Shown: positions 1-9,225 of the stretch, piece by piece
How the letters are laid out: every line of letters starts with the position of its first letter
Numbering within the stretch: position 1 is the first letter of the stretch
From: Clavibacter nebraskensis NCPPB 2581
Lineage (GTDB): Bacteria; Actinomycetota; Actinomycetes; Actinomycetales; Microbacteriaceae
NCBI RefSeq assembly: GCF_000355695.1
Contig: NC_020891.1
Span: 1,302,001 to 1,366,000, forward strand
Reading direction: 5' to 3'
Length of the DNA stretch: 64,000 nt
The notes under the pieces: generated by a model
Told to the model about the DNA's origin: nothing
Seen by the model: only the letters and a program-made list of their open reading frames with translations
Databases searched by the model: none
Translations under genes and position numbers: made by a program

Positions 1-807
1 GTCGAGCTGCGCGCGCACCTCGCCGACGAGCACCGGCAGGTCGCCCGAGTCGAGCCTCACGGCGCCGAGGCCGGGGCCGGCGACGCGGACCGCGGTCTCG
101 ACCCCCTGCCGCACGTCGTAGGTGTCCACCAGCAGGGTCGTGCCGGCGCCGAGCGCGTCGACCTGGGCCCGGAACGCCTGCTCTTCGGTGTCGTGCAGGA
201 GGGTGAAGGAGTGGGCGGCGGTGCCCATGGTCGGGACGCCCCACGTGCGGCCGGCCTCGAGGTTCGAGGTGGCGCTGAAGCCCGCGATGAACGCGGCGCG
301 GGCGGCGGCGACGGCCGAGCGCTCGCCCGTCCGGCGGGATCCCATCTCGGCGAGCGGGCGTCCGCCGGCGACCTGCACCATGCGGGCTGCGGCGCTCGCG
401 ACCGCGGAGTCGTAGTTGAGGACGCTGAGCACGAGCGTCTCGAGGATCACCCCGTCGGCGAAGGGCGCCTCGACCGTGAGGAGCGGGGAGCCCGGGAAGT
501 AGACCTCGCCCTCGCGGTAGCCCGTGATGCGGCCGCGGAACCGGTAGTCGGCGAGCCAGGCCAGGGCCTCCTCGCCGACGACGCGCTCGGAGCGCAGGTA
601 CTCGAGCTCGGCGTCGCCGAAGCGGAAGTCGCGGATGAGCTCGAGGAGGCGTCCGGTGCCCGCGACGACGCCGAAGCGGCGGCCGCTCGGGAGGCGCCGG
701 GCGAAGCACTCGAAGACGCAGTCGCGGTCGTGGGTGCCCGCCTTCAGCGCTGCGTCGAGCATCGTCAGCTCGTACCGGTCGGTGAGGAGGGAGGTCGCCT
801 GGTGCAC
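1..807 (-). CDS. pncB: Nicotinate phosphoribosyltransferase, C-terminus cut by window edge
   Basis: Converts nicotinate and PRPP to nicotinate mononucleotide in the NAD salvage pathway in the cytoplasm. The first 269 codons are visible; the family is usually about 400-440 residues, so the C-terminal third lies outside the window. The N-terminus reads VHQATSLLTDRYELTML, the hallmark opening of this family. Further in are SRRTGERSAVAAARAAFIAGF and, at the edge, the phosphate-binding segment VRLDSGDLPVL. The start is the GTG at 807. The hexamer TAGGCT (complement of 814-819) ends 6 nt before it, which predicts a leaderless mRNA. It is divergent from the photolyase gene at 899. Confidence 0.93.
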   Translation of the reverse strand, partial: MHQATSLLTDRYELTMLDAALKAGTHDRDCVFECFARRLPSGRRFGVVAGTGRLLELIRDFRFGDAELEYLRSERVVGEEALAWLADYRFRGRITGYREGEVYFPGSPLLTVEAPFADGVILETLVLSVLNYDSAVASAAARMVQVAGGRPLAEMGSRRTGERSAVAAARAAFIAGFSATSNLEAGRTWGVPTMGTAAHSFTLLHDTEEQAFRAQVDALGAGTTLLVDTYDVRQGVETAVRVAGPGLGAVRLDSGDLPVLVGEVRAQLD

Positions 808-813
808 GCGCCC

Positions 814-819
814 AGCCTA
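814..819 (-). promoter_or_regulatory. -10 element TAGGCT of pncB (leaderless)
   Basis: TAGGCT on the minus strand ends 6 nt before the GTG start of pncB. This is the same arrangement seen at many genes in this window. No ribosome binding site fits between box and start, so transcription probably begins at the start codon. Confidence 0.6.
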
Positions 820-886
820 GGGCGGCGCCCGGGAGGCGGCCCGATCCGCCGGGCGCACGGGCCGCGACGATGACGGGGGTGCGGCC

Positions 887-892
887 TAGGTT
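887..892 (+). promoter_or_regulatory. -10 element TAGGTT of the photolyase gene (leaderless)
   Basis: TAGGTT is followed by 6 nt (CGTGCC) and the ATG at 899. The spacing predicts that the transcript starts at the start codon. Confidence 0.55.
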
Positions 893-898
893 CGTGCC

Positions 899-2362
899 AT
901 GGAGCGCACGCGATGGATCCTCGCCGACCAGCTGGGCGACCACTTCGACGACGGCGGGCGGACGCTGCTCATCGAGTCACGGGGCCTGCTCGCCCGGCGG
1001 CCGTACCACCGGGCCAAAGCGCACCTCATCCTGTCGGGCATCCGGCACCGCGCGCGGGCGCTCGGCGACCGGGTCGAGTTCCACCAGGTGGACCACTACC
1101 GTGAGGTCGTCGCGGGGCGGGACGACCTGGAGGTCATCGACCCCACCTCCCGGGGTCTCCGGCGCCTGGTCGCGGAGATCGGCGCCCACGTGCTGCCGAG
1201 CCGCGGCTTCGTCACGAGCGAGCAGGAGTTCGCCGAGTGGATGGCCGGGCGCACGTCGAACCGGCTCGTCATGGAGGACTTCTACCGGTGGTCGCGCGCG
1301 CGCACCGGCACCCTCATGGACGACGACGACCCGGTCGGCGGCCGCTGGAACTACGACCACGACAACCGCGAACGGCCGCCGAAGGGGGCGGCGAACCTCG
1401 GCCTGCCCGAGCCGTGGTGGCCGGAGGAGGACGACATCGACGCCGAGGTCCGCGCCGACCTTGACGAGTGGGAGCGGAAGGGCCTCGTGCACTTCGTGGG
1501 CGAGGACGGGCCGCGGCGCTTCGCCGTCACGCCGGAGGAGGGGCGCCTGGCGCTCGACGACTTCGTGGCGAGCCGGCTCAACGACTTCGGCCCCTTCGAG
1601 GACGCGTCGCTCCGGGGCGACTGGACCATGGCCCACTCGCTGCTGAGCGCCACCATGAACATGGGCGTGCTGGATCCGGCGGACGTCATCGAGCGCATCG
1701 TCGCGGAGCACACGGCCGGCCGGGCGCCCATCCAGAGCGTCGAGGGCATCGTGCGGCAGATCATGGGCTGGCGCGACTACGTGTGGCACCTCTACTGGGC
1801 CTTCGAGGACGACTACACGTCCCAGAACCGGCTCGACGCGCATCGCGGCGTGCCGACCGCGCTGCAGGAGCTCGACGCGTCCGGCATCGAGGCCGCCTGC
1901 CTCTCCCACGTCGTCGACAAGGTCCGCACGCACGGCTGGGCGCACCACATCGAACGGCTCATGATCCTGGGCAACCTCGCGCTCCAGCGCGGCTACGACC
2001 CGGCCGCCATGAACGACTGGTTCATCGACTCCTTCGTCGACGGCACGCCGTGGGTCATGCCCGCGAACGTCGTCGGCATGGCGCTGCACGCCGACGGCGG
2101 CCGCATGGCGACGAAGCCGTACGCGGGCGGCGGCGCCTACATCGACCGGATGTCGGACCACTGCGGCGGCTGCCCGTTCGATCCGAAGGTGCGCGTCGGC
2201 CCCACGGCTTGCCCGTACACCGCGGGCTACTGGTGGTTCCTCGACCGCAACCGGGAGCGGCTCCGTGGCAACGCGCGCATGGCCCAGCCGCTCGCCGGGC
2301 TCGGGCGGCTGACGGACCTGCCGGAGCTCGTCGCCCAGGAGGACGCGCGGCGGTCGCTGTGA
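899..2362 (+). CDS. FeS-type (6-4) photolyase / bacterial cryptochrome (PhrB-like)
   Basis: The protein has 487 residues and belongs to the deoxyribodipyrimidine photolyase-related (FeS-BCP/CryPro) family. Members repair UV (6-4) photoproducts using FAD, a lumazine antenna and a [4Fe-4S] cluster. Four cysteines at residues 334, 422, 425 and 438 have gaps of 88, 3 and 13, which are exactly the gaps of the four cluster ligands known in Agrobacterium PhrB (350, 438, 441, 454). The C-terminal segment CGGCPFDPKVRVGPTACPY is family-typical, as are the substrate-side residues around NYDHDNR (about 151-157). The start ATG follows a TAGGTT box by 6 nt. The gene stands alone between pncB and murI. Confidence 0.9.
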   Translation: MERTRWILADQLGDHFDDGGRTLLIESRGLLARRPYHRAKAHLILSGIRHRARALGDRVEFHQVDHYREVVAGRDDLEVIDPTSRGLRRLVAEIGAHVLPSRGFVTSEQEFAEWMAGRTSNRLVMEDFYRWSRARTGTLMDDDDPVGGRWNYDHDNRERPPKGAANLGLPEPWWPEEDDIDAEVRADLDEWERKGLVHFVGEDGPRRFAVTPEEGRLALDDFVASRLNDFGPFEDASLRGDWTMAHSLLSATMNMGVLDPADVIERIVAEHTAGRAPIQSVEGIVRQIMGWRDYVWHLYWAFEDDYTSQNRLDAHRGVPTALQELDASGIEAACLSHVVDKVRTHGWAHHIERLMILGNLALQRGYDPAAMNDWFIDSFVDGTPWVMPANVVGMALHADGGRMATKPYAGGGAYIDRMSDHCGGCPFDPKVRVGPTACPYTAGYWWFLDRNRERLRGNARMAQPLAGLGRLTDLPELVAQEDARRSL

Positions 2363-2420
2363 CGCCCGCGCGTCGGCCGCCGGCTCCGGGCGCATCCGGA
2401 CCCGCCGGTAGGCTGGCCCG

Positions 2421-3305
2421 ATGAGCGACGCGCCGATCGGGATCTTCGACTCCGGCGTCGGCGGCCTCACCGTGGCCCGTGCCGTCGCCACCCTCCTGCC
2501 GCGCGAGTCGATCGTCTACATCGGCGACACGGCGCACACGCCCTACGGCGACAAGCCCATCGCGGACGTCCGCCGCTACGCGCTCGCGGTCCTCGACGAC
2601 CTCGTCGAGCGCGGCGTGAAGATGCTCGTCATCGCGTGCAACACGGCGTCCGCGGCCATGCTCCGCGACGCCCGCGAGCGCTACGACATCCCGGTGGTCG
2701 AGGTGATCCAGCCGGCCGTGCGCACGGCCGTCAGCGTCACCCGCAACCATCGCGTCGGCGTCATCGCCACCCACGCCACCGTCACGAGCCGCGCCTACGA
2801 CGACGCCTTCGCGGCGGCCCCGCACCTCGCGCTCACCTCCGCCGAGGCGCCCCGCTTCGTCGAGTTCGTGGAGCGCGGCGAGACCTCCGGCCCGGAGCTG
2901 ATGGCGGCCGCGGAGGAGTACCTCGCGCCGCTCCGCGCCGCCGGCGTCGACACCCTGGTCCTCGGCTGCACCCACTACCCGTTCCTCGAGGGCGCGATCT
3001 CGCTGCTCATGGGCCCCGACGTCACCCTCGTCTCCAGTGACACCGAGACGGCCAAGGACGTCTACCGAGAGCTCGTGTCCGCGGGCCTCGAGCGGCGCTC
3101 CGACGCGCCCCCCGTGATCCGGTACGAGGCCACCGGCGGCAGCGCGTCCGACTTCGAGACGCTCGCGCACCGCATGCTCGGCTCGGGCGTCACGCATGTC
3201 GAGCTGGTCGAGACCGGCGCCATCCCCCTTCCCCGCCGGCCGCGACCGGATGCGGCGACGCCTCCGGACGCGGACGGCACCCCGTCCACCCCCGACCCGA
3301 GCTGA
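2421..3305 (+). CDS. murI: Glutamate racemase
   Basis: Makes D-glutamate for peptidoglycan by interconverting L- and D-glutamate, without a cofactor. The 294 residues carry the conserved opening [12 protein letters not shown] (Asp10). The two catalytic cysteines are C73 in IACNTASA and C183 in LGCTHYPF, so the two-base mechanism should be intact. TAGGCT at 2409-2414 ends 6 nt before the ATG, predicting a leaderless mRNA. It heads a tight row murI-rph-rdgB with gaps of 8 and 10 nt, probably one operon. The last 30 or so residues are a Pro/Asp-rich tail after the conserved fold. Confidence 0.96.
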   Translation: MSDAPIGIFDSGVGGLTVARAVATLLPRESIVYIGDTAHTPYGDKPIADVRRYALAVLDDLVERGVKMLVIACNTASAAMLRDARERYDIPVVEVIQPAVRTAVSVTRNHRVGVIATHATVTSRAYDDAFAAAPHLALTSAEAPRFVEFVERGETSGPELMAAAEEYLAPLRAAGVDTLVLGCTHYPFLEGAISLLMGPDVTLVSSDTETAKDVYRELVSAGLERRSDAPPVIRYEATGGSASDFETLAHRMLGSGVTHVELVETGAIPLPRRPRPDAATPPDADGTPSTPDPS

Positions 3306-3313
3306 GGCCGCAC

Positions 3314-4051
3314 ATGACCGACGACACCCCCCGCCACGACGGCCGCGCCGCCGACGAGCTGCGCGAGATCACGATCGAGCGGAACTGGAGCGAGCAGGCC
3401 GAGGGATCCGCCCTCATCTCCTTCGGCCGCACCCGCGTCCTCTGCACCGCGTCCTTCACCAACCGCGTCCCGCGCTGGAAGGCCGGCAGCGGCCAGGGCT
3501 GGGTCACCGCCGAGTACGCGATGCTCCCGCGCGCCACGAACGAGCGCATGGACCGCGAGGCCGTGAAGGGCAAGGTCGGCGGCCGCACGCACGAGATCTC
3601 CCGCCTCATCGGCCGCAGCCTCCGCGCGGTCGTCGACATGAAGGCGCTCGGGGAGAACACGATCGTCATCGACTGCGACGTTCTGCAGGCCGACGGCGGC
3701 ACGCGCACCGCCGCCATCACGGGCGCGTACGTCGCCCTCGCCGACGCGCTCGAGTGGGGCCGCGAGAGGAAGTTCATCGCGCAGCGCGCGACGCCGCTGA
3801 AGGACAGCGTCGCCGCGGTCTCCGTCGGCATCGTCGACGGGAAGTCGCTGCTCGACCTCGCGTACGTCGAGGACGTGCGCGCCGAGACCGACATGAACGT
3901 GGTGATGACGGGCAGCGGGTCCTTCGTCGAGGTCCAGGGCACGGCCGAGGGCGCGCCCTTCGACCGCGCCGAGCTCGACGCCCTCCTCGACCTCGCGCTC
4001 AGCGGCGGCACCACGCTCACCGCGCTGCAGGCGCAGGCGCTCGGCCGCTGA
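3314..4051 (+). CDS. rph: Ribonuclease PH
   Basis: A phosphorolytic 3'-to-5' exoribonuclease that trims tRNA 3' ends in the cytoplasm. The 245-residue length is normal for the family, which forms hexamers. Recognisable blocks include [15 protein letters not shown], the arginine-rich [13 protein letters not shown] stretch, and [21 protein letters not shown]. It starts 8 nt after murI and is followed 10 nt later by rdgB, a common actinobacterial gene order. Confidence 0.96.
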   Translation: MTDDTPRHDGRAADELREITIERNWSEQAEGSALISFGRTRVLCTASFTNRVPRWKAGSGQGWVTAEYAMLPRATNERMDREAVKGKVGGRTHEISRLIGRSLRAVVDMKALGENTIVIDCDVLQADGGTRTAAITGAYVALADALEWGRERKFIAQRATPLKDSVAAVSVGIVDGKSLLDLAYVEDVRAETDMNVVMTGSGSFVEVQGTAEGAPFDRAELDALLDLALSGGTTLTALQAQALGR

Positions 4052-4061
4052 GGCACCGGCC

Positions 4062-4670
4062 GTGATCCCGCTCGTCCTCGCCACGCACAACGCCCACAAG
4101 GTGGAGGAGCTCCGCCGGATCCTGGGCGCGCGCCTCGACGGCATCGACCTGGTCGCCTACGACGGCCCCGAGCCCGTCGAGGACGGCACGACGTTCGAGG
4201 AGAACGCCCTCATCAAGGCGCGGGCCGCCGCGCTGCACACGGGCCGGGCCGCGCTGGCGGACGATTCCGGGATCGGCGTCGACATCCTGGGCGGATCGCC
4301 CGGCATCTTCTCGGCGCGCTGGGCGGGTCCGGCACGCGACAGCCGCGCGAACCTCGAGCTCCTGCTCGGCCAGCTCGGCGACGTGCCCGACGCGCACCGC
4401 GGCGCCCGCTTCACGTGCGCCGCAGCGCTCGTCGTCCCCACCGCGGACGGCCTCGTCGAGCGCACGGCCCTCGGTGTGTGGGAGGGATCCGTGCTCCGCG
4501 AGGAAGCGGGCGAGGGCGGCTTCGGCTACGACCCGATCTTCCGCCCGGCCACCGGCGGCGCGAGCGCCGCGGCCCTCAGCGCCGACGAGAAGAACCGCGT
4601 CAGCCACCGCGCGCTCGCCTTCGACGCGATCATGCCCGTGGCGCGGCGGGAGCTCCTCGGCGAGGGCTGA
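4062..4670 (+). CDS. rdgB: Non-canonical purine NTP pyrophosphatase (RdgB/HAM1)
   Basis: Hydrolyses ITP, dITP and XTP to monophosphates, keeping deaminated purines out of nucleic acids. The 202 residues open with the family signature LATHNAHKVEELRRIL. They continue with TFEENALIKARAAA and the metal-binding block LADDSGIGVDILGGSPGIFSA, and end with FGYDPIF and EKNRVSHRALA. The start is a GTG 10 nt after the rph stop. Third gene of the murI-rph-rdgB row. Confidence 0.95.
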   Translation: MIPLVLATHNAHKVEELRRILGARLDGIDLVAYDGPEPVEDGTTFEENALIKARAAALHTGRAALADDSGIGVDILGGSPGIFSARWAGPARDSRANLELLLGQLGDVPDAHRGARFTCAAALVVPTADGLVERTALGVWEGSVLREEAGEGGFGYDPIFRPATGGASAAALSADEKNRVSHRALAFDAIMPVARRELLGEG

Positions 4671-4748
4671 CGCCTCCTCCCCGCCCTCCTGAGAGCGGGA
4701 GTCGTTCCCGACTGCGCTCCCGGCTGGATCCGCATGACGGCGGGCCCG

Positions 4749-4754
4749 TACGGT
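4749..4754 (+). promoter_or_regulatory. -10 element TACGGT of the cation-efflux gene (leaderless)
   Basis: TACGGT is followed by 6 nt and the ATG at 4761. It decides this start over an in-frame ATG at 4734, which lies upstream of the box. Confidence 0.5.
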
Positions 4755-4760
4755 GGACGC

Positions 4761-5678
4761 ATGGGCTCCGGATCGCACGACCACGGCGCGGCCACGACCG
4801 ACCGCCGCCGGCTCGTCATCGCCATCGCGATCACCGTCGCGGTCCTCGTGGTCGAGGTGGTCGGCGCGCTCGTCTCGGGGTCGCTCGCGCTGCTCGCGGA
4901 CGCGGGCCACATGACGAGCGACCTGCTCGGCCTCGGCATCGCCCTGGTCGCCACCATCGTCGCCGCGCGCCCCGCGACCGACCGGCACACCTTCGGCTTC
5001 CAACGCGGCGAGGTCCTCGGCGCCCTCGTCAACGGCCTGATCCTCGCGGTCGTCGCCGTCTACGTCGCGGTGCAGGGCGTCACGCGCCTGCTCGCGCCGG
5101 AGGGCCCGGAGGTGGACCCGGGCATCATGCTGCTCGCCGCCGGCATCGGCCTGGTCGCGAACGTCGGCGCGCTGCTGGTGCTGCGCGGGGGAGCGGGGCG
5201 CTCGATCAACATGCGCGGCGCCTACCTCGAGGTGCTCGGCGACGCTTTCGGGTCGGTCGCCACCATCGTCGCCGGCGTGGTCATCGCCGTCACCGGATTC
5301 GGGCGGGCGGACGCCGTCGCGTCGCTCGTCATCGCGGCGCTGATCGTGCCGCGCGCGGTCGTGCTGCTGCGCGACGTCGTGCGCGTGCTGAACGAGTCCA
5401 CGCCCGTGGGCACCGAGCCCGAGCGGATCCGCGCCCACCTGCTCGAGACGCCCGGCGTCACGGCGGTCCACGACGTGCACGTCTGGGCCATCACGTCCGG
5501 CTCGCCCGTCTTCACCGCCCACGTGGTCGTGGAGCAGGAGGTGTTCCGCGACGGCCGCACGGGCGAGCTGCTCGACCGGCTGTCCGGCTGCCTCGACGAC
5601 CACTTCGACGTCGAGCACAGCACGTTCCAGCTGGAGCCCGAGGAGCACGCCGGGCACGAGCACCGGCACCACGTCTGA
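4761..5678 (+). CDS. Cation diffusion facilitator (zinc/divalent metal efflux)
   Basis: A 305-residue inner-membrane metal/proton antiporter of the CDF family (ZitB/CzcD type) with about six TM helices and a cytoplasmic C-terminal domain. A His-containing N-terminal tail precedes TM1. The first half of the metal site is the TM2 motif HMTSD (HxxxD). The TM5 half reads EVLGD, so the usual first His is Glu, which may shift metal preference away from strict zinc. The C-terminal domain has VHDVHVWAI and the tail ends in a His-rich stretch (HAGHEHRHH). I chose ATG 4761 because TACGGT ends 6 nt before it. No metal regulator is adjacent. Confidence 0.9.
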   Translation: MGSGSHDHGAATTDRRRLVIAIAITVAVLVVEVVGALVSGSLALLADAGHMTSDLLGLGIALVATIVAARPATDRHTFGFQRGEVLGALVNGLILAVVAVYVAVQGVTRLLAPEGPEVDPGIMLLAAGIGLVANVGALLVLRGGAGRSINMRGAYLEVLGDAFGSVATIVAGVVIAVTGFGRADAVASLVIAALIVPRAVVLLRDVVRVLNESTPVGTEPERIRAHLLETPGVTAVHDVHVWAITSGSPVFTAHVVVEQEVFRDGRTGELLDRLSGCLDDHFDVEHSTFQLEPEEHAGHEHRHHV

Positions 5679-5765
5679 GCCTCCGCCCGGCCGCGGGCGC
5701 CCCGGCCGCGCGTCACCGACCGGCGGCGCGCCGCCGACAGGCCCCGATCAGAGGGCGTCCGGGTC

Positions 5766-6494
5766 TCAGCGCCGCGGGTCGTTCGACGGGTCCTGGTCGA
5801 ATTCCTCGGGCGTGAGCGCGAGCTCCTCGCCGTCCTGCGGCACGCCCGCCGCCTCCTCGTCCCGCGCGTGCTTGCGCGCGCGGAGGAAGTGGATGGCCGT
5901 GGGCACGACGGTGACGAAGACCGCGCCGAGCAGCACGAAGTCGATGTAATGCGTGACGAAGTCGCGGATGGGCGGGAAGCCGTTGAGGAGATGGCCCAGG
6001 AAGGTGAGGCCCGCGCCCCAGATGAGGGCGCCGATCGCGTTGTAGAGCGAGTACTTGCGGTAGTCCATGTGGCCGACGCCGGCGGCGATGGGCGCGAACG
6101 TGCGGACGATGGGCACGAAGCGCGCCGCGATGACGGACAGCCCGCCGAAGCGCGCGAAGAACGCGTTGGTGCGCACGACGTTCTGCCGGCTGAAGATGCC
6201 CGAGTCCTTGCGCTCGAAGACCCGCGGTCCCGCCTTGTGGCCGATGAGGTAGCCGACCTCGCCGCCCGCGAACGCGGAGAAGGCGATGGCGAGGCAGACC
6301 CACCAGATGTCGATCCCGGTGATCCCGGGGAGGGTCAGCCCGGCGATGACGAGGAGTGTGTCGCCGGGGAAGAGGAACCCGAAGAGCAGGCCGGTCTCGG
6401 CGAAGATGATGAGGCAGATCCCGATGAGGGCGAATCCCCCGAACGACTCGATGAGCGTCGTCGAGTCGAGGAAGTCGAAGAGCTGTGGATGCAC
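5766..6494 (-). CDS. DedA family membrane protein
   Basis: A 242-residue integral membrane protein of the DedA/SNARE-associated (VTT) family, whose members include undecaprenyl-phosphate and phospholipid flippases. The family glycine/arginine motifs are present: [16 protein letters not shown] near residues 30-45 and [16 protein letters not shown] near 125-140. The C-terminal 35 residues are charged and cytoplasmic, rich in Asp and Glu. I chose GTG 6494 because GGAG sits 9 nt upstream; the open frame continues further upstream but has no family sequence. It lies downstream of the broken desulfhydrase-like gene in the same orientation. Confidence 0.88.
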   Translation of the reverse strand: MHPQLFDFLDSTTLIESFGGFALIGICLIIFAETGLLFGFLFPGDTLLVIAGLTLPGITGIDIWWVCLAIAFSAFAGGEVGYLIGHKAGPRVFERKDSGIFSRQNVVRTNAFFARFGGLSVIAARFVPIVRTFAPIAAGVGHMDYRKYSLYNAIGALIWGAGLTFLGHLLNGFPPIRDFVTHYIDFVLLGAVFVTVVPTAIHFLRARKHARDEEAAGVPQDGEELALTPEEFDQDPSNDPRR

Positions 6495-6619
6495 GTGGGG
6501 GCTCCAGTCGTGGTGGGTCGCGACGTGAGCGGAGCGACCTGCGGCAGAGCACAGGATATCGGGAGCGGCCGCGCGCGCGCCGAGTCCCGGACACCCCCGG
6601 TCGAGGGCCGTGTCTCGGC

Positions 6620-7542
6620 TCAGGCGCCGAGGCCGGCGTGGCCGAACAGCCCCGGGACGCCGCCCGAGTGCCAGAGGACGACGCGGTCGTCCGGCCGGAT
6701 GGATCCATCGCGGACCGCGGCCGCCAGTCCCGCCGCGGCGCGGGCAGTGTACGTGGGGTCGAGGAGGATCCCCGTCGTCCGCGCGACGAGCGCGAGCGCA
6801 TCCCGCGCCTCGTCCGTGAGATGCGCGTAGCCGGAGCCCACGCGGCCCTCGTCGATGCGCAGGGCCTCCGCGCCGATCCCCGTGCCGCGCTCCGCGAGGA
6901 ACCCCGCGACCACGGCGCGCGGCTCCGCCACGGCCCCGCAGTGGACGCCGAGGACGCGCTCGGGCCGAGCGCCTCGACGAGCCCGGCCATCGTGCCGCCG
7001 GAGCCGAGGGCGACGACGACGTGGTCGACCTCGCCCACCTGCCCGGTGAGCTCGTGGCCCGCGTCGACGAAGCCCTGCACGGAGTGCGCGTCGGATCCGC
7101 CGAACGCCACCCGGTGCACGCGCGTGCCGACCGCCTCGAGTTCGGCGACGACGGACCCGGCGCGCGACTCCGCCGTCTCGTCACCGGACCACACGATGCG
7201 CGCGCCGTACAGCCCGTCGAGCAGCACGTTGCCACGCGCCGCGACCTCGTGCCCCTCGAGGACCAGCACGACGTCGAGGCCGAGCGCCGCCCCGGCCGCC
7301 GCGGTCATGCGCGCGTGGTTGCTCTGCGCGGCGCCCGTGGTGACCACGGTGCCTGCCCCCCGCGCGACGGCCCGGCCGAGCGAGTGCTCGAGCTTCCTCG
7401 CCTTGTTGCCGCCGCCGCCCCAGCCGATGAGGTCGTCGCGCTTCATCAGGAGCCGCTCGGGGTGCAGGCCGAGCGCCTCCGCGAGACGGGGGACCGGGTG
7501 CGCGGGGGTCGGCTCGGTCCAGAGGCGGAGGCGTTCGGCCAC
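6620..7542 (-). pseudogene. D-cysteine desulfhydrase / ACC deaminase-like PLP enzyme, frameshifted
   Basis: Two adjoining frames together make one PLP-dependent enzyme of the ACC deaminase/D-cysteine desulfhydrase family. Frame one runs from GTG 7542 (SD AGGAG 8 nt upstream) through [19 protein letters not shown], with the PLP-binding Lys, and [14 protein letters not shown], to [15 protein letters not shown]. Near 6961-6966 the homology jumps by one base to a second frame beginning [14 protein letters not shown]. That frame ends normally at 6620 with [14 protein letters not shown]. Adding one base to GGCCCGAGCG restores a full protein of about 307 codons. It is either a recent inactivating deletion or a sequencing error in a C/G run. 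Confidence 0.85.
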
Positions 7543-7603
7543 GGGGTGCTCCTCGCTGCGGGTCGGAGCGCCGCGGCGAGGAGGCCCTCGCGGGCTCCAT
7601 GGC

Positions 7604-7688
7604 TGGTGCGGGAGAAGGGACTTGAACCCTCACGCTCGAAAGCACAGGAACCTAAATCCTGCGTGTCTACCGATTCCACCACTCCCGC
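7604..7688 (-). tRNA. tRNA-Leu (anticodon UAG)
   Basis: The minus strand folds into an 85-nt class II tRNA with acceptor stem GCGGGAG/CTCCCGC, T arm GGTTCAAGTCC, a long variable arm, and an encoded 3' CCA. The anticodon stem CAGGA/TCCTG encloses TTTAGGT, giving anticodon UAG, which reads CUA and related Leu codons. No integrase or duplicated 3' end is nearby. Confidence 0.96.
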
Positions 7689-7716
7689 GGGTGCCCGACC
7701 AGCTTAGGACGCCCCC

Positions 7717-7722
7717 TAATAT
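7717..7722 (+). promoter_or_regulatory. -10 element TAATAT of xylulokinase
   Basis: TAATAT, the best match to the canonical -10 in the window, ends 7 nt before GTG 7730. It overlaps an in-frame ATG at 7721, so the ATG cannot be used from this promoter. Confidence 0.55.
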
Positions 7723-7729
7723 GTTGATC

Positions 7730-9154
7730 GTGACAACGAAGACACTCGTAGCAGGCATCGACTCCTCCACGCAGAGCTGCAAGGTGGTCGTCCGCGACCT
7801 CGACACGGGCGCCCTCGTGCGCTCCGGCCGCGCGTCCCACCCCGACGGCACTGAGGTGGATCCTGCCGCCTGGTGGGACGCGCTCCTCGCGGCCGTCGCC
7901 GACGCGGGCGGCCTCGACGACGTGGCCGCCATCTCGGTCGGCGGCCAGCAGCACGGCATGGTCTGCCTCGACGAGTCCGGCGCGGTCGTCCGCGACGCGC
8001 TCCTCTGGAACGACACCCGATCCGCGCAGGCCGCCGCCGCCCTCCGGGACGAGCTCGGCGCCGAGACCTGGGCGAGCGCCACGGGCGTCGTCCCGGTCGC
8101 GTCATTCACCGCCACCAAGCTCCGCTGGCTCCGCGACGCCGAGCCCGAGAACGCGGCCCGCGTCGCCGCCGTCGCCCTCCCGCACGACTGGCTGACCTGG
8201 CGCCTGCTCGGCCATGGCACGGGATCCCCGGACCTCGCCGCCCTCGCCACCGACCGCTCCGACGCGAGCGGCACCGCGTACTGGTCGAGCGTCACGGGGG
8301 AGTACCGCCTCGACCTCCTGGAGCGCGCGCTCGGCCGCGTCGTCGGCCTGCCGCGCGTGCTCGGCCCCGGCGAGTCCGCAGGGCTGACGGGCGACGGCAT
8401 CCCCGGCGTCCCGGCCGGCGTCCCCGTCGGCCCCGGCGCGGGCGACAACGCCGCCGCCGCGCTCGGCCTCGGCGCGGTGCCCGGCGACGTGGTGGTCTCC
8501 ATCGGCACGTCCGGCACGGTGTTCGCCGTCACGGCGGATCCCATCACCGACGCCAGCGGCACGGTCGCCGGCTTCGCCGATGCCACCGGCAACTTCCTCC
8601 CCCTCATCGCGACCCTCAACGCCGCCCGCGTGCTCGACGGCGGCGCCCGCCTCCTCGGCGTCGACCACGCGCGGCTGTCCGAGCTCGCGCTCGAGGCCCC
8701 CGCGGGATCCGACGGCCTCGTGCTCCTGCCCTACTTCGAGGGCGAGCGCACCCCGAACCTGCCCGACGCGACCGCGTCGCTCCATGGCATGACCCTCCGC
8801 AACAGCACGCCGGCGACCATGGCCCGCGCGCACGTCGAGGGCATGCTGTGCGGCCTGGCCGACGGCCTCGACGCGATCACGCGCCAGGGCGTCGAGGTGG
8901 AGCGCGTGCTCCTCATCGGCGGCGGGGCGAAGAGCCGCGCCGTGCGCGAGATCGCGCCGACCATCTTCGGCGTCCCCATCCACGTGCCGGACGCGGGCGA
9001 GTTCGTCGCCGACGGCGCCGCGAAGCAAGCCGCGTGGATCCTCACGGGCAGCGTCCCCGCGTGGCCCCTCGCGGGCGACGAGGTCTTCGACGCGCCGGGC
9101 GTGCCGGCGGTGCGCCAGGCGTACGCGGCGGCGAAGGCGGAGCTGGGGTACTGA
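7730..9154 (+). CDS. xylB: Xylulokinase (FGGY family)
   Basis: Phosphorylates D-xylulose to xylulose 5-phosphate in the cytoplasm. The protein is about 474 residues with FGGY N- and C-terminal domains. The start region is [17 protein letters not shown]. The substrate and phosphate loops include [32 protein letters not shown], and the ATP-side [10 protein letters not shown] and [16 protein letters not shown] chose GTG 7730 because TAATAT ends 7 nt before it; ATG 7721, three codons earlier, is the alternative. There is no xylA, transporter or repressor nearby, so it is a stand-alone kinase and the sugar is inferred from family only. Confidence 0.92.
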   Translation: MTTKTLVAGIDSSTQSCKVVVRDLDTGALVRSGRASHPDGTEVDPAAWWDALLAAVADAGGLDDVAAISVGGQQHGMVCLDESGAVVRDALLWNDTRSAQAAAALRDELGAETWASATGVVPVASFTATKLRWLRDAEPENAARVAAVALPHDWLTWRLLGHGTGSPDLAALATDRSDASGTAYWSSVTGEYRLDLLERALGRVVGLPRVLGPGESAGLTGDGIPGVPAGVPVGPGAGDNAAAALGLGAVPGDVVVSIGTSGTVFAVTADPITDASGTVAGFADATGNFLPLIATLNAARVLDGGARLLGVDHARLSELALEAPAGSDGLVLLPYFEGERTPNLPDATASLHGMTLRNSTPATMARAHVEGMLCGLADGLDAITRQGVEVERVLLIGGGAKSRAVREIAPTIFGVPIHVPDAGEFVADGAAKQAAWILTGSVPAWPLAGDEVFDAPGVPAVRQAYAAAKAELGY

Positions 9155-9225
9155 CGGCGGCCCGTCGTCGCTGACGCGTCGACCTGTGGACGGCCCCGAC
9201 GGGATCCGCCCCTGATCAGCATCCT

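Noticed and set aside
870-2491. Several long frames overlapping the photolyase and murI on both strands
   Set aside because: They are Arg/Ala/Pro/Gly-rich with no recognisable motifs, while the chosen frames carry catalytic residues.
5679-5765. Terminator between the cation-efflux gene and the DedA gene
   Set aside because: The GC-rich stretch forms many weak pairings, but no single clear stem like those at 20098, 30858 and 38934.
7604-7688. tRNA-Leu as an integration site of a mobile element
   Set aside because: No integrase, no duplicated tRNA 3' end and no change in gene style on either side.
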